Positions 26,537 through 36,600 of a stretch of DNA of 64,000 nt are shown one piece after another. Position numbers and translations under genes: made by a program. A model generated the notes under the pieces. It worked only from the letters and a program-made list of their open reading frames with translations. It searched no databases and had not been told where the DNA came from. The stretch spans positions 1,064,577-1,128,576 of the forward strand of contig OY811989.1 in the NCBI GenBank assembly GCA_963681505.1, written 5' to 3'. Source of the DNA: Eunapius fragilis. Lineage: Eukaryota; Porifera; Demospongiae; Spongillida; Spongillidae. Every line of letters begins with the position of its first letter. The stretch's first letter is position 1.

Positions 26537-27053
26537 TTGAAGTCAAGGCATGGTGGCACTCAAATGTGGCCACCACTTGTAGCCAGCTGTGGCCACCACT
26601 TGCACTCAAGGCATGGTGGCACTCAGATGTGGCCACCACTTGTACCCAAGGCATGGTGGTGGCACTCAGATGTGGCCACCACTTGTACCCAAGGCATGGT
26701 GGTGGCACTCAGATGTGGCCACCACTTGTACCCAAGGCATGGTGGTGGCACTCAGATGTGGCCACCACTTGTAGTCAAGGCATAGTGGCACTCAGCAGTG
26801 GTCACCACTTGTACTCAAGGCATGGAGGCACTCAGCAGTGGTCACCACTGGCATGGTGGCCCTCAGATGTGGTCACCACTTGTACTCAAGGCATGGAGGC
26901 ACTCAGCCACATCTGAGGGCCACCATGCCTTGTGTACAAGTGGTGAACACTGCTGAATGCCTCCTTGCCTTGAGTACAAGTGGTGGCCACATCTGAGGGC
27001 CACCATGCCTTGGGTTCAAGTGGTGACCACTGCTGAGTGCCTCCATGCCTTGT
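26510..27053. repeat. P3 core minisatellite with central inversion
   Basis: Counterpart of 18,000-18,536: GGTGGCACTCAGATGTGGCC units in forward orientation up to about 26,900, then reversed. Several units have an extra GGT (GGTGGTGGCACTC), a variant not seen in P2. Open frames on both strands are repeat artefacts. Confidence 0.85.
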
Positions 27054-30000
27054 ACTGTATTGTGTTTTAGTACATTCATGTTGTTTTTTTCATGAATAAA
27101 ATGTCCTTCATATTAACACAATGTAAGGGCAGGCTTTTTCCACGGAGTAACTCAGACAAGCTAATTTCATTCTCTTATTACTTGTACCTGTTTTTTTTGC
27201 ATACTTGATCAGATGATGTAAATCATAGGATGCATGAAAAACCTTAGTACTTTTTTGAGCAACTAGACTCAACAACGGTTATTTTATGACAATGTATTAC
27301 AGAATTATTGACATTGTTCTATAAACCATTTCCACCAGAGAAAATCAGGTGCTGCTCATTCAGGCTCTACTGGTATTATATCTCTCCCAAAACTGAGCAT
27401 TCTTGGAACTAACACCAACAGCTTCCAATGAGCATGCAGCTTTGTTCTTGACATGGCCACATGCAATGTGCTTTGCATGTACTTATTTAATTTTGCATCT
27501 GCCAGATGTTAGCTGTTTTATTTTAGTGGACATGGATCCCGCCTGGATGGTGTTGGAGTAATGTGGGTTGGGTGCATGGATGTGTAAGTTTGTGTGTGCC
27601 ATGTGACACAGATATGATGCTGAGGGGGTGCTGTACATCAACAGGTATGATGCTATGCAAGCTATCCTCTCCATCAGTCCATCCTGTCGTTTTTTTTGTT
27701 TCTCCCTTCCCTTCATCTCTTCACCGTCTCTACACCCCTCCTCAGTCTCCCCCTCTCTCTCCTATCTCCATTCTCTTCTCTCTTCACTCTTCTCTCCTAT
27801 CTCCATTCCCTCCTCTCCCCTTATTATCTCCTTCCCCTCGTCCCAACCTTCTTTTCCTTTTCCCCCTCCCCTATTCTCTTAACCTTCTCTTCTTCCTACT
27901 GCTCCTTCCCTCCATCTTCATCTACCTGCCCCAACACAGCTGGATTCAAAGTTCTCCTGATATAGTATGACCATGATGGTAGACATGTTATGGTATGTGC
28001 TAGGTAGTCGTTTTGTGGGCCACCTATGAAAATTGACGGAAATATCTTTAGTATGAATGGCTAATAGCTTTAATCCTCATACCACACATACTCACATAAG
28101 GGGCAGACATTATATTTAGTGGTTTTTAATATCCTGCCATCTTTAGCCTGTGATGTGACATTGCACTACATGAATAGGTAGTACTTTAAGGTTGCCCTTC
28201 CTTCGTTTTTTTTTTTTAATTATTTTTTTACTCTCTTGCACCAACAAATAATTTCTACATATGGTCATTATTTTTTATAATATTACAGAGTAAGCATTGT
28301 TTTAGCACATTGTTTCAGCCTCATAGGTTTGCGTAAAAAATTGTGGTCTGTGATGTATAATAAATGTACATTTTCTGTTATTACTTGTATCCTCCTTTGC
28401 TGCACATGAATCTTGCATCATAAATTTTATTAAACGGTTCATGCACGCCTTGCAAAACCCTTAAGCTATTACATTGTCATAATGGATGCATTTCGTCAAA
28501 CAGACTATTATAAATTTTAAGAGTCAATGCAAACAAGCTATACATGGATACAATCATTATACATAATAAGCACGTTCATCATTGTTATTAAAGAATGTAA
28601 CAATTACTAAGCTACTAGTCAACAACTGGGGCATCAATGGCAAACCTGCTGCGTTCGACCTATCTGTGTCGTCTCCGCTAAAACCTGACATAGTTTCTGA
28701 AGCGGGACACACAGCAGGCTCTGCAGCTTTTGCCACAGAACAGCGAACGATACAAGCAAATTCAGGGATTTGTGAAGAACTAGGCTGGAGTTGCATACCC
28801 TTGTTGTTGAATCATTCAGGGCCTAACACATTCAAGAAACTTACTTTCCGCCTTTCAGTCCAGGTTAACTCCTCCACTTCCACCACTCTGGACAGCATTT
28901 ATTCCTCACTAAACCTTTCCCTTGTGCGCTCGAATGCCAGAGCATTTCTTGCAAGGGCAGGTCCCCGTGCTAAAGTCTCAGACCTCTACTTAGTTGGTTG
29001 ACTCATACATAGTTACATAGTTTACTAGTTAAATACTTGTTTATCCTGTACGTGCATTTATATTCCCATTTAAGCTACACAAAAAATTATTACTCCCATA
29101 GTGTAACACTTTGAATTTAATTCTGTGCATCATCCTATCAATAAATAAAAACAATACCATTTTACTTCGTCGCATTTCATTATGCAAAAGAAACGAATAA
29201 AAAATCATGCTTTCGATTCTGAGATATTGCGCCAATATAGCTTCACAACATCAATCATGCACTTATACTCTTGCCCTCCACCATAAAAGACCAAATTGAC
29301 AATAAACATGTTTGCAGAAGCCGCTGAAGCACGTAAAAATAATTAAGCCACAGTTTACACATAATATTGACCTTGTGTTAGCTAGCATTGTAGGTTATCA
29401 ATAAATGCAGCATCAAGTATGAGGAGAGATGATCTCTAGATAAAACCATAATCACGGATAGATGGTCTCCTATATAGTGACCACCAGCCCCAGCGATAAA
29501 CACATGCCAACGTCTATACGCTGAGCTCCAATTGAGATGCACGCACATTTTAGAAACCTTAGCCTTAATTGTATAATACATTTTATCATTGTAAAGTACT
29601 GTAGATACGATGTGCACACAAGATCACGCATAACTATGCTAAACAGGCATAATCCGCAGGGGTTTTAAAGGTTTGCAAGGCTCAAGATGACCATTGTCTA
29701 ACACTGATTGGTTACCATCAATTATGCACGCCACTACAACAGCACACATGCACAGCGCACAGACAGACACAGCAACTGGCCAAATACATAATACACTGAA
29801 AATCTCCGGCAGAAAAACCCATAGGGAAAAACATCTTGCAGGGGTGAAAAACAACACAGGCAACTCACAACACAGTACAACAATAAAACAACAAAAACAA
29901 CCAGTGGCGTGTACTATAGACCTCCAGTACCACCCGTTTAAACCATCCCCCACGTAGCACCCTGCCACACCCCCTCATCTAGCCCTTGCTACAGGCGGGA

Positions 30001-30536
30001 GCGTCTAATTCATGTAATTCAAACAACAAGAAATGGTATCTCTGCTAAGTTAGAGATAGCATTTTAATCTAAAAGTAGGTCTGGATACGAGACTAACCGG
30101 GCCATGCAGAATTACATCGACGGTCCAATCGCATATTCGCATCGATCGATGATGATCGCATCGATCGATGGTTTAATAGCATCGATCGATGGTCCAATCG
30201 CATCGATCGATGGTCCAATAGCATCGATCGATGGTCCAATCGCATCGATCGATGGTTTAGTAGCATCGATCGATGGTTCAGTAGCATCGATCGATGGTTC
30301 AAAAGCATCGATTGATAAGTGTTGACCATCGATGTCGAGTGAACAGTACGGTTGTCAAAAGTGGTCGATGCGATTGAAATTTATGTCCCTACGAATGAAG
30401 GAAACGGTCGATGCGATTGAAAAACGAGAGACCGCGATTGTCAAAAACAGTTGATGATGTAGTTGCAACCATACGAATGACATTGCGGAACCATGCGAAT
30501 AAATTTGATGAATTTTGGCGCATTTGGCGCTCCATA
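27054..30536 (-). repeat. P3 right terminal inverted repeat
   Basis: Reverse-complement partner of the P3 left TIR. It differs from the P2 right TIR by the 455-bp insertion, altered sequence at about 29,690-30,060 and an ATCGAT array of about 8-9 units (30,130-30,320). Its terminus lies only 152 bp before the start codon of the ankyrin gene. Confidence 0.8.
28616..29078 (+). mobile_element. Retroelement-like fragment with 8-bp TSD
   Basis: A 455-bp insertion (28,616-29,070) relative to P2, flanked by TAAGCTAC at 28,608-28,615 and 29,071-29,078. The plus frame reads KPAAFDLSVSSPL, then ELGWSCIPLLL, then a Ser/Thr-rich segment and SLNLSLVRSNARAFLARAG. From memory this resembles the C-terminal tail of reverse-transcriptase polyproteins annotated in many invertebrates (KPAAFDxTVTSPL...ELGWxCIPLAVE). 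No poly-A tail is seen. It is a fragment, not a functional gene. Confidence 0.55.
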
Positions 30537-30688
30537 TCATTTGGCGTTCCATAAATACCCACCATATGATCGTGCATAGTGGTACGCTTAGTCTCCAACG
30601 TCATGCATAGATACTATAGATGGTTCGATAGCACCTTACATTCATTAGGCAGCTCCCCCGCCCACAAGGTGCAAGCCGAACCAGCGAT
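30537..30688 (+). promoter_or_regulatory. Putative promoter/5' UTR of ankyrin gene
   Basis: Only 152 bp separate the P3 terminus from the first ATG of the ankyrin-death-DIL gene. The segment repeats a GGCGTTCCATA motif like the transposon end and has no clear TATA box. Unless a non-coding first exon lies further upstream, the core promoter must be here or inside the transposon TIR. Confidence 0.3.
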
Positions 30689-33600
30689 ATGGCACAAGGA
30701 TCTATAAAGAGGGACGTCAACAATACTTCAACGGTGCGACAACGATTCGACCCCGCAAGAGAAGATAATTTCATGAAGGAGGTTCATTCAGCTGCTTTAA
30801 AGGAAGATGTAGAAATGGTTAATGCCATGGTGAAGGACTTTGAATCTTATTTCAGCAAAATCAACGGTAAGACGATTCTCCATGACGCGATTTCCAAAGG
30901 TCACACCTCCCTGGTGAGACTGCTGGTTACCAAATACAAAGGTGACCTCAATGTTCGTGGTTCAAATGGTGACACACCCTTAACATGTGCTGGTCTAGGT
31001 GGCAGTAGTGTGGAGTGTGTGGAGCTATTGATCAATAAGCTTCACTGTGACATCAACACAATGGGTGCTTATGGTAGGACTATACTACATCATGCTTGTT
31101 ACAAAGGCCACACCTCCCTGGTGAGACTGCTGGTTACCAAATACAAAGGTGACCTCAAAGCTCCTGATTCAAATGGTGACACACCCTTCACATGTGCTGG
31201 TCTAGGTGGCAGTACTTTGGAGTGTGTGGAGCTATTGATCAATGAGTTTCACTGTGACATCAACACAAAGGGTGCTGTTGGTAGGACTATACTACATAAT
31301 GCTTGTTACAAAGGCCACACCTCCCTGGTGAGACAGCTGGTTACCAAATACAAATGTGAACTCAAAGCTTCTGATTCAGAAGGCAGCACACCCTTCACAT
31401 GTGCTGGTCTAGGTGGCAGTACTTTGGAGTGTGTGGAGCTATTGATCAATGAGTTTCACTGTGACATCAACACAAAGGGTGCTGTTGGTAGGACTATACT
31501 ACATAATGCTTGTTACAAAGGCCACACCTCCCTGGTGAGACAGCTGGTTACCAAATACAAATGTGAACTCAAAGCTTCTGATTCAGAAGGCAGCACACCC
31601 TTCACATGTGCTGGTCTAGGTGGCAGTACTTCGGAGTGTGTGGAGGTATTGATCAATGAGTTTCACTGTGACATCAACACAAAGGGTGCTTATGGTAGGA
31701 CTATACTACATCATACTTGTTACAAAGGCCACACTTCTCTGGTGAGACTGCTGGTTACCAAATACAAAGGTGACCTCAAAGCGCCTGATTCAAATGGTGA
31801 CACACCCTTCACATGTGCTGGTCTAGGTGGCAGTACTTTGGAGTGTGTGGAGGTATTGATCAATGAGTTTCACTGTGACATCAACACAAAGGGTGCTTAT
31901 GGTAGGACTACACTACATCATACTTGTTACAAAGGCCACACTTCCCTGGTGAGACTGCTGGTTACCAAATACAAAGGTGACCTCAAAGCTCCTGATTCAA
32001 ATGGTGACACACCCTTCACATGTGCTGGTCTAGGTGGCAGTACTTTGGAGTGTGTGGAGCTATTGATCAATGAGTTTCACTGTGATATCAACACAAAGGG
32101 TGCTTATGGTAGGACTATACTACATAATGCTTGTTACAAAGGCCACACCTCCCTGATGAGACTGCTTGTTACCAAATACAAATGTGACCTCAAAGCTCCT
32201 GATTCAAATGGTGACACACCCTTGACATGTGCTGGTCTAGGTGGCAGTACTTTGGAGTGTGTGGAGCTATTGATCAATGAGTTTCACTGTGATATCAACA
32301 CAAAGGGTGCTTATGGTAGGACTATACTACATAATGCTTGTTACTATGGCCACACCTCCCTGGTGAGACTGCTTGTTACCAAATATAAATGTGACCTCAA
32401 AGCTTCTGATTCTGAAGGCAACACACCCTTCACATGTGCTGGTCTAGGTGGCAGTAGTGTGGAGTGTGTGGAGCTATTGATCAATGAGTTTCACTGTGAC
32501 ATCAACACAAAGGGTGCTGTTGGTAGGACTATACTACATAATGCTTTTGGGAAAGGCCACACCTCCCTGGTGAGACTGCTAGTTACCAAATACAAATGTG
32601 ACCTCAAAGCTCCTGATTCAAATGGTGACACACCCTTCACATGTGCTGGTCTAGGTGGCAGTACTTTGGAGTGTGTGGAGCTATTGATCAATGAGTTTCA
32701 CTGTGACATCAACACAAAGGGTGCTTATGGTAGGACTATACTACATAATGCTTGTTACAAAGGCCACACCTCCCTGGTGAGACTGCTGGTTACCAAATAC
32801 AAATGTGACCTCAAAGCTCCTGATTCAAATGGTGACACACCCTTGACATGTGCTGGTCTAGGTGGCAGTACTTCGGAGTGTGTGGAGGTATTGATCAATG
32901 AGTTTCGCTGTGACATCAACACAACGGGTGCTATTGGTAGGACTATACTACATAATGCTTGTTACTATGGCCACACCTCCCTGGTGAGACTGCTGGTTAC
33001 CAAATACAAAGGTGACCTCAAAGCTCCTGATTCAAATGGTGACACACCCTTCACATGTGCTGGTCTAGGTGGCAGTACTTTGGAGTGTGTGGAGGTATTG
33101 ATCAATGAGTTTCACTGTGACATCAACACAAAGGGTGCTTATGGTAGGACTATACTACATAATGCTTGTTACCAAGGCCACATCTCCCTGGTGAGACTGC
33201 TTGTTACCAAATACAAAGGTGACCTCAAAGCTTCTGATTCTGAAGGCAACACACCCTTCACATGTGCTGGTCTAGGTGGCAGTAGTGTGGAGTGTGTGGA
33301 GCTATTGATCAATGAGTTTCACTGTGACATCAACACAAAGGGTGCTTATGGTGGGACTATACTGCATAAGGCTTGTTACCAAGGCCACACCTCCCTGATG
33401 AGACTGCTTGTTACCAAATACAAATGTGACCTCAAAGCTCCTGATTCAAATGGTGACACACCCTTGACATGTGCTGGTCTAGGTGGCAGTACTTTGGAGT
33501 GTGTGGAGCTATTGATCAATGAGTTTCACTGTGACATCAACACAAAGGGTGCTTATGGTAGGACTATACTACATAATGCTTGTTACTATGGCCACACCTC

Positions 33601-36600
33601 CCTGGTGAGACTGCTTGTTACCAAATACAAATGTGACCTCAAAGCTTCTGATTCAGAAGGCAACACACCCTTCACATGTGCTGGAATAGGTGGCAGTAGT
33701 GTGGAGTGTGTGGAGCTATTGATCAATGAGTTTCACTGTGACATCAACACAAAGGGTGCTGTTGGTAGGACTATACTGCATAAGGCTTGTTACAAAGGCC
33801 ACACTTCCCTGGTGAGACTGCTGGTTACCAAATACAAAGGTGACCTCAAAGCTCCTGATTCAAATGGTGACACACCCTTCACATGTGCTGGTCTAGGTGG
33901 CAGTACTTTGGAGTGTGTGGAGCTATTGATCAATGAGTTTCACTGTGATATCAACACAAAGGGTGCTTATGGTAGGATTATACTACATTATGCTTGTTAC
34001 TATGGCCACACCTCCCTGGTGAGACAGCTGGTTACCAAATACAAAGGTGACCTCAAAGCTCCTGATTCAAATGGTGACACACCCTTAACATGTGCTGGTC
34101 TAGGTGGCAGTAGTGTAGAGTGTGTCGAGCTATTGATCAATGAGTTTCACTGTGACATCAACACAAAGGGTGCTTATGGTAGGACTATACTACATTATGC
34201 TTGTGAGAAAGGCCACACCTCCCTGGCGAGACTGCTGGTTACCAAATACAAAAGTGGCCTCAAAGCTCCTGATTCAAATGGTGACACACCCTTCACATGT
34301 GCTGGTCTAGGTGGCAGTAGTGTGGAGTGTGTGGAGCTATTGATCAATGAGTTTCACTGTGATATCAACACAAAGGGTGCTTATGGTAGGACTATACTGC
34401 ATAATGCTTGTTACATAGGCCACACCTCCCTGGTGAGACTGCTGGTTACCAAATACAAATGTGACATCAAAGCTTCTGATTCAGAAGGCAACACACCCTT
34501 CACATGTGCTGGTCTAGGTGGCAGTAGTGTGGAGTGTGTCGAGCTATTGATCAATGAGTTTCACTGTGACATCAACACAAAGGGTGCTTATGGTAGGACT
34601 ATACTGCATAAGGCTTGTTACAAAGGCCACATCTCCCTGGTGAGACTGCTGGTTACCAAATACAAATGTGACCTCAAAGCTTCTGATTCAAATGGTGACA
34701 CACACTTCACATGTGCTGGTCTAGGTGGCAGTACTTTAGAGTGTGTGGAGCTTTTGATCAATGAGTTTCACTGTGATATCAACACAAAGGGTGCTTATGG
34801 TAGGACTGTACTTCATAATGCTTGTTACAAAGGCCACACCTCCCTGGTGAGACTGCTGGTTACCAAGTACAAATGTAACCTCAAAGCTTTTGATTCAGAA
34901 GGCAACACACCCTTCACATGTGCTGGTCTAGGTGGCAGTAGTGTGGAGTGTATGGAGCTATTGATCAATGTGTTTCACTGTGATATCAACACAAAGGGTG
35001 CTTATGGTAGGACTATACTACATAATGCTTGTTACAAAGGCCACACCTCCCTGGTGAGACTGCTGGTTACCAAGTACAAATGTGACCTCAAAGTTCCTGA
35101 TTCAAAGGGTGACACTCCCTTCACATGTGCTGGTCAAGGTGGCAGTGCGGAGTGTGTCGAGCTATTGATCAATGAGTCTTCTATTGGCCTAAGTACCCAG
35201 GCATTGATAGGTGTCTTGCGTAACGCATTCATCAAAGGACATATTGGGCTATTAAAACTTTTGGTCATCAAATATGGATGTGACCTCAGAGTTTGTTCAG
35301 GATTTGGATGTGCTGCTTCTAAGAAAGTTGTTGAATGGATGAAGGATGCATCGAATGGTAAGCCTGGGAGGAAGTATTTAATCATATGAAATCATCTCGA
35401 TATCTTTTTTATGTTTAGTGTTCTGCTTTGAATCAACAGCGATGTCAACTGTTGGTAAGTATCACCAACGATCTTATTTGTTTAGAATTATTCTATTAAT
35501 TAATCAAATGCAAAATGTACAATATTGTGTGTGATCAAACAACACTGATCACCAGGGAAATTGCACTTTTTTCTTGTGACATGCTAATCAATATTCTTCA
35601 TAGCATTAATGGGTTCAGTATCAGACCACCAGCTGATCTGTACTGAATACTGGAGAATGCTGAAGTGCATAAGTGGGTACATTCTGTGAAGGGAGCATTT
35701 GTATGTGGATTTATGTAAATGCTTTACCAACAGTCCATTTGGTCCACACCATCCTCCTCCCCTCTCCCTCAGGGTCAGGTGACCTTGAAGGTGTGGACAG
35801 GGTCACTAGCTCCATGGGACAGACATGGTATGACTTTGGAGCCTTCATTGGTGTGAAGGTTTCCCACCTGGAGGACCTGAAGGGTATGTCTTCAGGTCAG
35901 ATGAGCAGGATCATGAGGTGGTGGATTGGTGGGGACACTGACAAGTTTGACTACTTCATGGAGCCAAGGTGGCACACACTGGTGAAGGCCATTGCCCATC
36001 CTGCTGGAGGGAACAGTGTCTCTGTTGCTGAAGAGATAGCTTTGTCTCACCAAGTGATTGAAGGTATTACAGCCTTAGATTGTGCTGGTGGTATAGGTGG
36101 TGGTATAGGAGCATAATAACATGCACTAAATGCTATTGTTATTTACTGTATGGGCCCCATTTCCTAGACGTTAGGCCTTTGATGAATAATGGCAGACCAG
36201 AGGTGGAGAATGGCAGACCAGAGTTGGAGAATGGTAGACCAGAGGTGGAGAATGGTAGACCAGAGGTGGAGAATGGCAGACCAGAGGTGGAGAATGGTAG
36301 ACCAGAGGTGGAGAATGGTAGACCAGAGGTGGAGAATGGCAGACCAGAGGTGAAGAATGGTAGACCAGAGATGGAGAATGGCAGACCAGAGGTGGAGAAT
36401 GGCAGACCAGAGGTGAAGCCTGCCATTCTAGATGTGGAGAATGATAGACCAAAACTAAAGCATATTCATCTACTGCAGTTTTTTAGTTGGCAAAGTGTTG
36501 GTTTAGAGTTGGGTATGGAAGACATAGCATTGCGCACAATTGAACATGACCATCCTCGAGATCTTAATGGTGCAAGGATTGATATGTTGTCCACATGGCT

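Larger units (their letters stand above)
21706..30536. mobile_element. P3: second long-TIR transposon copy
   Basis: An 8.8-kb copy of the P2 element in the same orientation. Left TIR 21,706-25,445, core 25,446-27,053, right TIR 27,054-30,536, with the same TATGGAGCGCC termini. The extra length over P2 comes from a longer ATCGAT array (21,930-22,290), a 677-bp insertion (23,357-24,033) and a 455-bp insertion (28,616-29,070). The integrase remnant shares key disabling lesions with P2. P2 and P3 look very similar by eye but are not identical, with single-base and indel differences throughout. Confidence 0.8.

Noticed and set aside
36139-36452. Antisense Ser/Gly/Leu/Pro repeat frames
   Set aside because: Shadow of the in-frame NGRPEVE minisatellite of the chimera gene.
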